Of a DNA stretch of 64,000 bases, positions 1 through 13,790 are shown one piece after another (position 1 is the first letter of the stretch; each line of letters starts with the position of its first letter). Source of the stretch: Oreohelix idahoensis (Eukaryota; Mollusca; Gastropoda; Stylommatophora; Oreohelicidae). The notes beneath the pieces are model-generated. The model did not search any database. It had not been told where the DNA came from and worked only from the letters and a program-made list of their open reading frames with translations. A program made the position numbers and the translations under genes. The stretch covers positions 372,001 to 436,000 of the forward strand of contig JAMPIV010016264.1 of the NCBI GenBank assembly GCA_024509875.1. Reading direction: 5' to 3'.

Positions 1-179
1 GAAGACGATTTGTTGTAAAGAACTACACTATTGAAACATGCTTCTATGCCACATGTTGTTGATTGATGAAGCCATTTTTTATTAAAATAAATATGTCGCC
101 ATGTTTGCTGTGGACCTGCCAACTTGCCGGCTCATGTTTTGTCTATCAAATTTGGTTCTTGAGTAACTGCCCATATGCA

Positions 180-355
180 TTCGTGTCCATGGCATGATCA
201 GCTCTACAAGTTTGACTGACTGTATTTTATAACATTCTAAGTTCTGCAACAACAGAAGAGTTAATTTTAAAATGCGCACACATGAAAGCCCGTACATTAA
301 AACTGTAGTAAGTGTTGCAAGTCTTTTGTAGAATAATAATAGTTGGAGTAAATTT
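180..355 (+). pseudogene. possible C2H2 zinc-finger relic
   Basis: On the plus strand a stretch reads like one decayed finger join. KMRTH-like residues precede a THESPY linker (compare the canonical THTGEKPY), then after a one-base slip comes NCSKCCKSF, which fits the first half of a C2H2 finger. No open frame survives and neighbouring fingers are not recognisable. The match is short and could be chance. Confidence 0.28.
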
Positions 356-527
356 AGTATTACTCTGGCCAAAGTCACATAGGGGATGTCTAGCAGACCA
401 CGCACACAGTAGAACCACTCCACATCTTCATATTAACGTAAAGGCAGCCTGGACAAGTTCAAATATTTATTCAAAAAGACGAAGCCCCATAGATCCATTC
501 GTGCAATACATATACAGTAGTTTATGG

Positions 528-601
528 CGTCAACTCTACAGTCTTTAGTATCGATCTTTAACGTCGTCAACTCTACAGTCTTTAGTATCGATCTGTAACG
601 T
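528..601. repeat. 37-bp tandem duplication
   Basis: Two nearly identical consecutive copies of a 37-bp unit beginning CGTCAACTCTACAGTC; they differ by about one base. No coding potential. Confidence 0.85.
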
Positions 602-3560
602 CTGCTAGTAGAACCATGTCGGAGACATTTTCATGCATTTTATTAAGTCAAACACTCACGGTATGCAGATAAAGCATAATTTCTTTCACAAATAAACTAG
701 CCTCGCCTCACGGCGTTGTATGGGCGAGCTAGTGATGGTACATAGTAGGAATATGTCTTGAAACATAATATTCAGGAGCTCATAAACACACGTCCATCTG
801 CCACGAAAGACACACACAGAAGACCAAGAAAGATTGCTGACAGCAACCGTAGACTTTTGCTACTAGGCCCAAAAGGCAATGACGTACTTCCTGTAAACAA
901 AAGCACCGGTCATCAACAAAGATGTCAACTAGTCGAGCCGTATTGATCTCGACATACATTTTATGAATTTTACTCATAATATTTACCCCCCGTCAAATAA
1001 TGGAAACGAAGTTTGCATTATTTCGGTGGTGTGAGTTTCAACATCACAGGAGTGAAAAGATGGTATCATTAACCTTCACTGTTAGTATGAAATAGTATAG
1101 CCCCCAGGTTTGTGCTCCAGAGTAGGCAATTAAACACGCAATGTGTGGACATTAGCAAAAATTACTAACACCATCGACTACAGAGGACATAAATCATTTA
1201 ACAACAATGTGTGGTAGCTATCACAAAACATCCAACATCTTAAAAAAAATGATGGAATCAGTCCAGGCACTCCCATACCGCACACCGTCCAAAACACCTA
1301 ACTGTCCCGTCAGGTAACATTAGTCACTTAGTCTCATAATGCAAAGCATTAAAATTAATACAATTATGTAATAGATACAATAGATGACATGAGGCAAACA
1401 ATCAACCAATGACATGATGTAGCGAGAGGTTTGGATGTTAAGAATTAAAGGTATCCTGGACAAATAGGTGTATCAGATGATACCAGGATAGTGCCAGATA
1501 AGAGATTGGTCTTATAAGCAATATCCCCTTCTCTGAAAAGAGCCAGGGTTTATAGACATCAAAGTGGAGTCAAGCTATGTAAGTTCCCAGAGAAGAAGAA
1601 GATGATGTAGTACTCTGAGTCCCTAACTGCTACCTCTCCTGATCCCACAAGGATTAATGCTTAACTGTTTTGTTTCATTTGGCTAATTATCTAGGGGTAA
1701 TTTAAATTATAATAGGTAGTAAATTCCAATACAGAACTTAAACTTTAATAAAATTATCAAGCAAGACTGTAAGAAATTATGTACAATTTATTTGTCCTGC
1801 ACCATAATATTTTTTCAGGGCAGGAATACTCAAAAGAAATGAAATGATATTTACAGCTCAAAATAAATAAACTGGAAAAACTCTTCCATAATGAATAGCG
1901 ATAAATAAAAAGGCTTAAACTAATTTCACTTTCTGTTTATCTTGATTTTATATTCACTGTCCCTGGACTATAGTTTTTACTTGTTCTAGCCAATGTCCTT
2001 TAGATATCATCACAGAAGGGTAATTTGTTGTTGTACGTTTTTAACTTTGGTGATTATATGGATTGGCTGTTCAGTGGACCGTAAGGTTCACTTATTTCTG
2101 TATATGCTGCTGATCTTCACTCAACAAGTCAGGACCACATGACTTGAAGCTCCTGGATGAGAAATGCTGGGTCTAGCTCTTAATATATGTAGAGCTTTTG
2201 TCACCAACAGACTTCCTCAACAATGGCTGGTGATTACTTCATGATACTGAGACAGAACCTGGAATTAAAGGATAACCACATTCCATGTAGGTTTCTGCAT
2301 CAGTCCACTCACACACATACAACACTACATCTTACCCTCTTTCAGTTATTTGTGCTAACAGGTTGCACAGGACATATAAGTTCTTTTCCTACAGCCAGTT
2401 CCATGTAATTATTCTTTTTCTGTACTTATTCTATGATAGAGTCCTTTGCCCATGATTGGCTTCCATACAATGATTTGGTTAAGTACACAATAGTAAATGA
2501 CAACTTGATTACTTCATGTGAACAATTCCTGTACTCCTATCCTATGTTCGTGAACAAGGTGTAAGTCCAGACTGAAATACCCTAACAGACTTACAGTCGC
2601 ACCTGTGCCACATTTTGCAAATATCTTACACTGTTTCCATTTCTGGCCTGTCATCTTTAAAACTACACACGTTTACAATTAAGCCGGTCATGGCAGCAAC
2701 ACATTAGTCCAGTAGTTTCACTTTCTACACAGCATCGAACACATAGGCGGGTTATACACAGGCAAATAATTAACAAAATATACAAATATATATATATCTT
2801 TCTTACCCTCAGGCAATAATACACAAGCTGAGACAGGCTTCAATGGGAATCTAGTTCTGCTAACAGGTCAGAATGGCAAAATACTGATGCAATTACAGTG
2901 TGCTAGATTCTTTCAGCTCGGTATCTTTTCAAATAATAATGGCGGATTTCCTCGATGTCCCAGTTCTATATATAGCGCTGTGTCCGTCCAATCGGAAGCA
3001 CAGTCCAAAAGTATTTTTAAGAATTAAAACTTAGGCGTATTTCAGCCTGCTCGTATAAAGTGATTAAGTTTAAATATTTTATATTACAGTTATTATTGGA
3101 CCGATTTTAATTATTTAAAGTGATAATTAAACGGCCAATTTATCTCTATCGTTCTGTATGTATAATCGTTAGCTATTTCCTTGCATTTCAATCTAGGTAA
3201 TTTTTAAGTAATTAAATCGGGTACCACCCTGATGTGAAAATATCACTAAAACCAATTTTTCTCTTTAATTAACTTACTTTTATGAGGCCGGCTTGGTACC
3301 TATTTATTAAGTGATATATCAGGTGTTATAATAGCTATGTATTTATTTTTATTTATCGCTATTCGTTAAGAAATAAAATAACTCATTCCCACCAAAAACA
3401 CAGAATAGGCCCTTTCTGCTTAATATAAAAGGTATCTTTATAGCCCTCTCAGAGCCGTGACTGCTAATTGAACTTTTTATGATACTGCGTTTTGTGCGAA
3501 AATGCCGTATCTGCTTTTAATGTCTGTCATTCCTATATGTAGCATTATAGCAGGTATAAA
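602..3560. other. AT-rich stretch with no recognised gene
   Basis: Only short chance reading frames are present on either strand. I see no splice-supported exon, RNA gene or transposon protein. Parts may be old unrecognised repeats. Confidence 0.6.
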
Positions 3561-3599
3561 TGCTAGTGTAATAGCAGGGATAATGCTAGCGTGGTAGGC

Positions 3600-4025
3600 C
3601 ATGTGGTCACATCTTCTCCTGGAAGCATCTTCTGCTGCTTGAGACAAGTAAGTAACTTGGTCTTCTATACTGTAGCATTCTCTAAATCCAGCTTGATCCG
3701 GCACCAGGATCTGCTAAGACTCTAAAAAACATCTCAATCTTTGGTTGACTATTCACTCCATTGTCTTCCCAACATAGCTTGTGAGAGTGATTGGCCGGTA
3801 AGTTGAAGCTTTGGTCTTACAATTCCCTTTCTTTAGTATGGGTATTGTGATGGCTTCTCTCCATACTTGGGGTACCGTTCCTTTCGCACAGCTGTGGTTG
3901 AATAGCAAAAGCAGTTTTGCTTTGCTGCTGAGCACAGATTTATTAGCATTTCTTTGCTGATTTCGTCTGGGCCGGGTGACTTTTGGGCCTTAAGCTTGCA
4001 AATAGCGTTCTGTAGTTCTTAAAGT
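3600..4025 (-). pseudogene. LINE reverse transcriptase relic (Jockey/CR1-like)
   Basis: The minus strand encodes pieces of a non-LTR RT in broken frames. One piece has VPQVWREAITIPILKKG followed by a YRPITLTS-like block, which is the conserved region around RT motifs 1-2 (usually NYRPISLTS). A second piece has DQAGFR and EDQVTYLSQ, matching the EQAGFR...STEDQVTYL block that follows. Catalytic motifs A and C are missing, so this is a short dead fragment. Confidence 0.75.
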
Positions 4026-4814
4026 GTGAATCACACTGTGATGGGTTCTGTGACCATACGGTTGTGCGATCTCACGTCCACTCCGTCAGGATCACTTTTT
4101 TCTTCATTTTTCTCTTCCTCCCACTCATCGCTTTTATTTGGCATAATTTTGGCCCTTTCATTCATTATTATGTGGCATATTTTAAGCACCATTTTTTTAC
4201 TCTCTATGCTGAATCTGTCTGGCGGAGGCACGCAGATAAATGCGACAATTAGATAATCTGTTGGGGTAGACATCGCAGCGGAAGACATTACGCCACGAAA
4301 ACATGGTCACAATATTGTGAGAGGCAGATAGGGGCAGCCGGAAAAAATATTACGTCTTATTATAAAGAGGTCACGCGTGGATATTAAAATTAATATTTTA
4401 AACATGCGAGGACATATTTAAAACTTCCCCACCCAAACAGTGCTAGAGAGATTTGATTGGTTTGATTTGAGATGCCAGAATAAACAATGCCTTCTATTGG
4501 AGCATTCGGCGGAAACACCATCTATGATTTTGAACTGAGAATGAAAGATATAATCTAGTGAACTCAGAAACACAGGACAGACAGTTTCACAACTTCATAC
4601 GAGCAACTCCCAACAACCAGGAAGAGAAGGATCAGACCTAGAATTCCTATATGAAAAGTTACAGATCGATAGTATTTGGGCAACTCTGAAACCGTAAGAG
4701 TAAACCAGCATATTTAAATACACAGACTGTAAAAACTTCAGGGATCAGGACTTTATAAATACAAGACTGGAAACCTAGGAACTGGATCATCAGTCATAAG
4801 AGAAATAATATTCC

Positions 4815-4925
4815 AGGCCAAGTGTTTATAGTGATATTGATAAGTGATATTACCATGTCTGGTACTTTACAGTGAAGGACAATGCTTGATTACCATAGTG
4901 ATATTGATTAGCAACCATACCTTGT
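4815..4925. repeat. two units related to the 48-kb minisatellite
   Basis: Contains CCATGTCTGGTACT, CAGTGAAGG and ACCATAGTGATATTGAT, the same unit as the large array at 48.1-48.8 kb. It lies to the left of unit A, as the large array lies to the left of unit B, so the repeat probably predates the duplication and expanded only beside unit B. Confidence 0.75.
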
Positions 4926-5399
4926 CTACAGGGTAGACATTAGTAATTGCTGGGCCTACAATCTGACCATACTGGTTGGTACCCTCAGACTTAGATTATA
5001 GACTTGTTGTAATATATCATATGTGAATACATAGCTAACAATACATATAGATTTACTTTACTAATGTAGTTGCACATATTCCTCAAAACAAACTTGATAA
5101 AATCAAAATCGTCGTTCCTTTTTTTTTACAGCTAGGGTGGTAACCAAGTCACTACATGCTCCATTGATCGTGTGCTCCACTTACCATGCAGAGCTCTGGC
5201 CTGATAAATTATTTATTCATATGTGACCACATGGTGTATGTTGGTTGATGTGAGTAGCTGGGGGGTAGGTGTAGAAATGTAGTGGCTCAAGCGACAACAT
5301 ACACCACCAACTGGCTCACTGTCCAGGTAATAATTTATGATACAAAAAATTCCAACAACTTGTTCAATCTCCATGGATTTATATAGCAAAACAAGTCAC

Positions 5400-5835
5400 A
5401 ATGAGTGTACGGCCATTACAATCACCGGAGACATATCAAATCTCAGCACAGTGCACAAACTCCATTGCACTGGCAAGAATCCGTTGTGTATATAGGAATC
5501 ACACATTCTATAAATATTTTTGTAGTGGGTAGGTTTCTAATTTTTATATTTTGCCAGGGCAGCAGCCTTATGGCCTAATCTTTATGATTACCAATTGCTG
5601 TGGGCTTTTTAACATGCCCAGCTTGAACACGGGACATCCTGTTTTTTTGCCCATATCCGATAAGGCTGAGCATTCAATCTCACTACCCAGGAGGCCAAGG
5701 GGGAGTATGACATCATTAGGACCACTGGTTCTAAAAAAGTTTCTATAAATTATATTCCCTCTACCTGGAATCAAACATGGTACGTTTACAATTTGAGGCA
5801 GACGCCATAGCTCTTAGCCACTCCGACTCCTTTAA
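5400..5835 (-). mobile_element. SINE family S2, copy 1
   Basis: Read on the minus strand it starts with a tRNA-like head near 5,830 (GGAGTGGCTAAGAGCTATGG as A-box region, then GTTTGATTCC as B-box). The body contains AGAACCAGTGGTCC and, toward the tail, CTATAAATTTATA-type AT sequence and CTGTGCTGAG. Related copies lie at about 34.1-35.0 kb (plus) and 46.96-47.3 kb (minus), which shows a dispersed repeat. Confidence 0.75.
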
Positions 5836-6469
5836 ATAACGTTTATATCTGAATAATATTGTTACGTGTTACTATTACCAACACCACAGTACTGCTAATG
5901 CCTGTGGGTGATAAAAATGAAAACTGGAATGTTACATTTGTTGCTTAAATAATGAACTGTTATTGAAAACACAACAACTATCATGAAATCTACAGGGAAG
6001 GAACTTGTCAAACTACAACCAACAAATCCAGACATGCTGATATATGGGGTAAAAAATATGTCAAACACAACCAACCATCATGGCCAGGTATAGTCTACAG
6101 TGTAGAGAAAAACATCTTTCAAGTGAAAAATGAAAGTTAGGCTACTTATACAATAGGAATGTGAAGGATAAGCAGATTTAGATAAGGGTTATTAAAAGAA
6201 ATAACTAAAAATATTAAAAGATAAAAATTACAAGATGTTCATGCTACTTTAAATAGAACAATCATAACAAAAAGTTAAACAAAATAAATGTCATGTGAAC
6301 ATCAACCAGTTGGACAATTTTTATCTTGATTTTAACAAGTGATGGGAACAAGGTATTTCAGTGAATACAAATGTATGAATAAATGTTTTTAAATCACAAT
6401 ACACCAACCATGTGAGAATATTCACCATTTTGTCTTTTTTGTGTGCTTCAAGGCTAACAGAATATGTAA

Positions 6470-7277
<808 letters not shown>

Positions 7278-7281
7278 TTAA

Positions 7282-9533
7282 CTCTTAAACTCCAGACCAA
7301 CGCTCTGAGCATCACAAAATTCAACACGCTGTGCCCTTGCAATGCTCTGAGCATGACTAAAGAATTCTTACTAATATTTGTTGAAACTTAACCATGTAAT
7401 CATATCCATTTTTACGAAACTTTACCGGAACTTTCGTTAGTGTAGTCTGATCATTTTAGCGAAGATTTTGAGCTGTACACACGTGTTATTTCTTTGTTAT
7501 CAAATTTATTTGCTAGTCAGGTGTGATCCGATTTTCTGAAAAAATTTGTATGGCTATAGCGTTATGGCAAGTCATATTCCTATTAGTTCTATGCCTTCTA
7601 GATGAATGTCTGCGTTTAAAGCATTTAGTTTACTTGAAAATATAATGGAGAGTGAAGATGATTTGATGGACTCTCATAGTTTTTTATCAGATGATGGAAC
7701 TGTTGCAGCAATGTCAGACATTTCAGATTCAGGTGACGAGAGGGCATTGCCCCAGCCTGGCCCATCGAAAGGTAAAAAAGCTAGGCTTACAACACTAGAT
7801 GACTGGTCACAGGTTGCTGATGATGCTAGAAGTATGGTTAAAACTTTAAACAACTTTAGATTTATCCCCAAGCCACAAGGTACAAAAAACAGCACCAGGT
7901 GTAAACCCAGAATATGTTGATGAAACATCAACACCACTGGATTGCTTTTTGGCACTTGTCAGAAATGATGTGATGGAATATGTAATCACAAGCATCAATG
8001 AATATGCCACAAGACATGTACAGATGAACACACCAGCTCAAAAACAATCAGTGTATAGCAACTAGAAACCTGTAAATAGTTATGAATTTTTAAAATTCAT
8101 TGCAGTCACTAATTCAATGGGGTTGGATAAGAGACCAAGTATACATGACTACTTTTCAAGAGAGCCAAGCTTGTATACACCTTTCTACATCAAAATGTTT
8201 GAAAGACAGAGATTTGAGGCTATATATCACACAATGCTTCATGTGGGAGATGCAGATGCTGATGGAAAGAGTAAAATTGAACACAAATACTATTTCACAG
8301 AGACACTCCAGACCAATAGAAAAGATTTTCTTCTTGCTCTGAAAGGTCTTTCCTTGAAACATATGGAAAGCCGGCACTGGGTCTCTAAAGATGACAGATT
8401 TGTGTGCACTGCATGGAAGGATAAAAAGGCAAAATAACCTGTGGTGATAGTCACTTCAAATGGAAATGCTGAAGACATTACACACAGGAAAAAAACCAAA
8501 CCATCCACTATCCATAGCTACAATATGAGCATGAATGGTTGTGATAAGGCTGACCAGATGTTGAGTTATTATGGACTCCACACAAGGAAAAGCAATACAT
8601 GGTGGAAGAAAATATACCACTGGATAGTGGAGATTTGCTGCAATAATGCACATATTCTGTATGTTTTGTCTCGACCAGAGGGCGCTAACACAAAAATGTC
8701 ACTTAAAAAATTCAAGCTGATTTTAATTATCCAGCTTACAGAAGCAGCAGCTGACTTGATGACTGATGCAGATGACATGATGAGATCCAGAATTGGCCGC
8801 CCTATTAAGTCAAATGCAATAGAAAGACTTCAGGGCTTGAAGCATGTTATTGTAAGAGCAAAAAATGGTGGACGCTGCAGAGTGTCAGTACACCGAAGGA
8901 TGTAAAGAGGACAGTTTTTATTTGTGAGGGATGCGAAGGCAAACCTCGACTTCATCCTCACTGCTTCAAGTTATGGCACACGCTAGCACAAGTTTGAATT
9001 GTAAAATAAACATGTAAATTTATTGTAAAAATATTTCATTTGATATTTTTCTAGTTTATGTGCTGGGAAAAGCCATAATATGGTAATTATATATTCTGGG
9101 ATTTTTTCAGTGTTGTGAAGTTTTTAGTGGTTGCATCATACACTGCATAAATGCACTAAATTTTTCTATATCTATTGTTGTGTTATTTCAAAAATGGATT
9201 ACCTTGATGTTTCAAGACTGAATGGTAAGTTTTAATGACTACAACATTAACAGGCCATCGGTAAGTGCGCATTTTGCTTTCAATATTTTGGTGTTTTTCA
9301 AATAACATTCAGCATGTTTTAATGTCTACTGACTGCATGTTTGTTAATACTACAAAGTAAATTAATAATTACAATTCTCCTTCCATTCCCCTTCATGTTG
9401 ATATAAAATATGCGCTTGTTCAAAGAAAAATTCACAAATTTAGACTGAAAAATAAACACTTCAATCTATAAAATCCTGCACCCAAAAAAGTCTGGCACAG
9501 GGTGCACAATAACTCAACTCTGGTAGCAAAGAG
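7282..9533 (+). mobile_element. piggyBac-superfamily DNA transposon (defective)
   Basis: Bounded by TTAA at 7,278-7,281 and 9,534-9,537, the piggyBac target site. The outermost bases are inverted (CTCTT at the left, AAGAG at the right). Unit C keeps an uninterrupted sequence at the equivalent place (GATTAAAAGACTGTAC near 59,752), which acts as an empty site. The element encodes a broken piggyBac transposase. Two copies of a near-palindrome, GCTCTGAGC, lie just inside the left end at 7,302 and 7,344. Confidence 0.88.
7606..8965 (+). pseudogene. piggyBac transposase, broken and internally deleted
   Basis: The N-terminal part has the acidic start typical of piggyBac proteins (EDDLMDSHSFLSDD). 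A frameshift near 7,890-7,920 and a stop near 8,062 follow. The middle part includes LDKRPSIHDYFSREP and the block around YFTETLQTNRKDFLL. Another stop lies near 8,436. The last part contains CDKADQMLSYYGLHTRKS and WWKKIYHWIVEICCNNAHI, the conserved C-terminal block of the DDE transposase domain. Sequence expected between the YYFTETL and CDKADQ blocks, with the first catalytic aspartates, is largely absent. The cysteine-rich C-terminus is only hinted at. Cannot be active. Confidence 0.88.
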
Positions 9534-9537
9534 TTAA

Positions 9538-9634
9538 AAGACTGTACAAAGCCTGCTCCACAAACATCACACTTGTAAGGCTTCTCTAAAGTATGTTTTT
9601 TAATGTGATTTCTGATTAGAACAGTATGTAAACA
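9538..9634 (-). pseudogene. proximal decayed finger of unit A, right of the piggyBac
   Basis: Continues the broken finger array between the piggyBac right end and the stop of the intact exon. It contains one PYKCDVC-like repeat with a damaged histidine half. Equivalent sequence is at about 59.75-59.87 kb in unit C. Confidence 0.7.
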
Positions 9635-11967
9635 TTACACCTCACACTTGTGAGGCTTCTCATCAGTATGTATTCTTTTGTGTTTATTAAGATCACTGTG
9701 CTGTATAAACCCTGCACCACAAACATCACACTTGTAAGGCTTCTCTCCAGTATGTATTCTTTTGTGTCTATTAAGATGGCCACCTTGTCCAAACCCTACA
9801 CCACAAACATCACACTTGTAAGGCATACCTCCAGTATGTCTCATTTTATGTGCATTCAGACTAGCCAAATGTGTAAACCTTACTCCACAAACATCACATA
9901 TGTAGGGCTTCTCTCCAGTATGTGTTCTTCTGTGTTCTTTCAAACTACAAGACTTTGTAAACCGTGCATCACAAACATCACACTTGTAAGGCTTCTCTCT
10001 AGTATGTATTCTTGTGTGTTCTGTCAGATGAGAAGACCGTGTAAACCCTGCTCCACAAACATCACACTTGTAAGGCTTCTTTCTAGTATGTGCTCTTTTG
10101 TGTGCTTTCAGACTAGAAGATTTTGTAAACCCTGCACCACAAACATCACACTTGTAAGGCCTTTCTAAAGTGTGTAGTCTTTTGTGTTTTTTCAGATAAG
10201 AAGACAGTGGAAACACTGCACCACAAACATTACACTTATAAGGCTTCTCTAAAGTATGTAGTCTCTGATGTTTTTTCAGATAAGAAGATAGTGTAAACCC
10301 TGCACCACAAACATCACACTTGTAAGGCTTCTCTAAAGTATGTATTCTTTTGTGTTCTTTCAGATTAGAGGACTGTGCAAATCCTGCATCACAAACATCA
10401 CACTTGTAAGGCTTCTCTCCAGTATGTATTCTTTTGTGTACTTTCAGAGAAGAAAAATGTGTAAACCCTACTGCACAAACATCACACTTGTAAGGCTTCT
10501 CTCCAGTATGTATTCTTTTGTGTACTTTCAGAGAAGAAGACTGTGTAAACCCTACTGCACAAACATCACACTTGTAAGGCTTTTCTCCAGTATGTAGTCT
10601 TTTATGTACTTTCAGACCAAAAGACTGTGTAACAGCTACACCACAAACATCACACTTGTAAGGCTTGTCTCCAGTGTGTTTTCTTTTGTGTTTATTAAGA
10701 CCCTGAAGTCGTGCAAACCCTACATCACAAAAATCACACTTGTACGGCTTCTCTCCAGTATGTATTCTTTTGTGTGCTTTCAGAGGAGAAGACTGTGTAA
10801 ACCCTACTCCACAAACATCACATTTGTATGGCTTCTCTCCTGTATGTATTCTTTTGTGTGTATTAAGATCACCACCTCGCGTAAAGGCTGCACCACAAAC
10901 ATCACACTTGTAAGCATTCTCTCCAGTATGTTTTGTTGTATGTGCTTTCAGACTACCAAGGTGTGAAAACATTACACCACAAACATCACACTTGTAAGGC
11001 TTCTCTCCAGTATGTATTCTTTTGTGTTCTTTCAGATGAGAAGACTGTGTAAACCTTGCGCAACAAACATCACACTTGTAAGGCCTCTCTCCAGTATGTT
11101 TTGATGTATGTGCTTTCAGACTATTAAAGTGTGAAAACATTACACCACAAACATCACACTTGTAAGGCTTCTCTCCAGTATGTATTCTGTTGTGCTTTTT
11201 CAGATGAGAAGACTGTGTAAACCCCACTCCACAAACATCACATTTGTAAGGCTTCTCTCCAGTATGTATTCTTTTGTGTTCTTTCAGTCTAGAAGAATGC
11301 CCAAACCCTATACCACAAACATCACATTTGTATGGCTTCCCTCCTGTATGTATTTTTGTGTGTGCTTTCAGACTAGAAGACTTTGTAAATCCTGCATCAC
11401 AAACATCACACTTGTAAGGGCTCTCTCCAGTGTGTTTTGTTGTATGTGCTTTCAGACTACCAAAGTGTGAAAACATTACACCACAAACATCACACTTGTA
11501 AGGCTTCTCTCCTGTATGTATTCTTTTGTGTTGCTTCAGTTTAGAAGAATGCACAAACCCTACTCCACAAACATCACATTTGTAAGGCTTCTCTCCAGTA
11601 TGTTTTCTATTTATGTTTTTCAGAGTAGAACCATGTGTTAGCTTTACACCACAAACATCATGTTCATAAGGGTTCTGTATTTCCTTACTCTGTATGTTGT
11701 TTACTAATTCACAACTCATATCAAGCTCATCACCTTTATTTCTGATTTCATCTGACCCACACTTATTTTCAATTGTAACCTTGAATTCATTCTGGATCTC
11801 ACCAATGTCTGCTGATCTGTCTTGACAAATACTGGAATGCACAGCTACAACACTTCCTGTTGTCCCAGACGCATCATAATTGTCATTTTTCAACAATGCA
11901 ACACTGGTATAATCATTCTTGTTCAATCTTTTATTGATGTTGCTGTCCTGGGCTTGGTAAGACACAT
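9635..11967 (-). CDS. C2H2 zinc-finger exon, unit A (23 fingers)
   Basis: A large 3' exon of a poly-zinc-finger protein, probably a sequence-specific nuclear DNA-binding regulator. The exon begins after a splice acceptor (polypyrimidine-like TATAATTTCAG) with AT completing a codon, so the upstream intron is phase 1; the first in-frame codons are GTG TCT TAC, not ATG, so it is not a first exon. About 110 residues of acidic, finger-free sequence come first, then one degenerate finger lacking its first cysteine, then 23 complete fingers of the form YKCDVCGxGF-x5-L-x2-H-x3-H joined by TGEKP-type linkers, ending in a truncated finger (HKCEV). Residues at DNA-contact positions -1, 2, 3 and 6 vary. 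No KRAB, SCAN, BTB or ZAD domain is visible in this exon. Upstream exons are proposed at 27.1 and 36.8-37.4 kb. Confidence 0.93.
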
Positions 11968-12047
11968 CTGAAATTATATGGGATTTACATGGAAATAAAT
12001 AACCAGTGCATTATAAGTAATCAGTTATTAAATGCCTAAAATTGTGT

Positions 12048-13156
12048 GTGACGCTGGATCTGAAAGAATTTGACCCTAAAAGGTGGGGCTACCATCCCCC
12101 TACCCTCTCTTTCTGAACTTTGACACTCACCTAGAGCTTAGGACACCCTCTTCATTCTTTTCTTGATGTTTGGCCCGCCCATTTTATTTAATTTTCGGTC
12201 CCCAGTAGATGTCAAGTGGGAGTAACTGGGCTGTCACTTTAAATCGGACAGGTTTTTTTTTCTTTTATGTAGTAGGAGTAATTTTTGAAGCGTCCCAAAC
12301 TCTCCATCATGGGAAAGCAGCATTTTTCTTAGTGGCTTTGACCACGAGCTAAAAAACTCGACACTCTGCTCTGAGAGGAGCGGCAAAACTTTCCCTGGTC
12401 TTTGACACCAGGGAAGACATCGCTGTTCATGTGTCCACGGGCAGAACTTACTACACTGGAAAAAACCAGCAGTCTCTTTTTAGCTCGACTTTTTGTCCAC
12501 GGAACACGTCTCAGAGTTCCGTAGTAGTTGCATCACGTTACGTGCAACCCAGCGAAAGAGTCACTCGACAACACAGGTGGCCTGGACAACTGGCATCTGA
12601 GAGCACTATATATCCTTAACTTTTTATTTGTCTGGCACTTAATACTCCAGATGTCCCTTTAGAGTGGAAGTGTCATTGTCAGTTGGCAGATTCGACCAAC
12701 TACTGTTGGTGTTAGTGGAATTCTTGCATCTTGGTAAGAACAGCTATTTTATTTAGACAGTCTGTGTAGGTAGAATCTCTCACACATTACTCTTTAAGTG
12801 GGTGAACACATATAGCAGTAATTTTCTTTCTCATTTTTAACAAGAAAGTGAAGGAAGTTAAGTTCACTATGTACCACTAAAACTGCTTACAAGTTTATTC
12901 AAAGGACAGCAAGTGTGTATCTTTTTAAACAACTGTAAACCCATTTACTTTGCTACAAATTCATTAAGAAAACCACTTGCTGTGTATCAGTCTGTTACTT
13001 CAGGTATCTATTCATTTGTTCATAGGTGAAAAAGAGAGGGGGAGTGGGGTTGACATTTTAATACGTCCAAGTGGCAGTGTAAAAGAGTGTTTACCATCTT
13101 GTACACCTGACTGTCACACTACCACTCACATTTACCACAATATTGCCACTCGTGAC
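12048..13156. mobile_element. unidentified 1.1-kb insertion with 7-bp target duplication
   Basis: Units B and C run uninterrupted from AAAATTGTGTAACTC into the conserved right flank. Unit A has 1,109 bp at this point, flanked by ATTGTGT at 12,041-12,047 and 13,157-13,163. The insert carries GTGAC next to the repeat at both ends in direct orientation and has no clear terminal inverted repeat. No transposase-like frame was found. It may be a non-autonomous element of unknown class. Confidence 0.7.
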
Positions 13157-13325
13157 ATTGTGTATCTTTTTAACATTTCGCAAATCATATGGCTTAGTCA
13201 AAATTTATAAATGTGGATAGCCAGATGTTTTGACAGCATCACATCTCATTCTATATCTTGAATAGTCATCAGTAAAATAAACAGTTAATTTCCATAATTA
13301 TGAGCACCATTATTTTACAAAAAGT

Positions 13326-13612
13326 TTATAAATAAAAAAATAAGGAAAAGGTCCCGTTACATGCCCATTCAGACATTTTGGGAATATGGCCCAATATTTT
13401 CTTGTCCATCAGCACACTAGGAGTGACGTGGTCAGCTTTATCTGGCCACCTTAACCTTCCCAGAGTTGCACTAGTAAACAATTCATGAGGCTGGGTCGAC
13501 CATGGAGCTGTCTGCGGTTTAAAAAATCCCACTTCAACTAGGGATTGAACTATGGACCACCAAGCTAGGAAACCAGTGCACTAACAACTGTGCTACTGCA
13601 GCTTCTATCTTT
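13326..13612 (-). mobile_element. SINE family S1, copy in unit A
   Basis: On the minus strand a tRNA-like head (GTAGCACAGTTGTTAGTGC, then AGTTCAATCCC as B-box) is followed by GAAGTGGGATTTTTT, a TCGACCCAGCCTCATGAATT block and a conserved tail. The same element sits at the same place in units B (51.83-52.11 kb) and C (61.74-62.01 kb), so it was present before the duplication. Confidence 0.75.
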
Positions 13613-13790
13613 TTTACATATGTTTACTTTAATATCTGCACCCATTTACTTTGCCTCTGTTGAACGTTTGCACATTTTGCTGTCTGTTATAAGTGGACAC
13701 ACAATGTTATATTCTTAGAAAAATTGTGTTATTGTTGCAGCATATTTTCCTTTTTAAAAGCACTGTGCATGATGTCATCGGTGGTTTGTG

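Noticed and set aside
5200..5345. Inverted repeat near CAACATACACC as a foldback element
   Set aside because: Arms match only in short patches and no target duplication was found.
9650..11470. Plus-strand open frames with repeated [18 protein letters not shown]
   Set aside because: They are the antisense of the zinc-finger array; the repeat follows the 84-bp finger period. The same applies at 50.0-51.3 and 60.2-61.2 kb.
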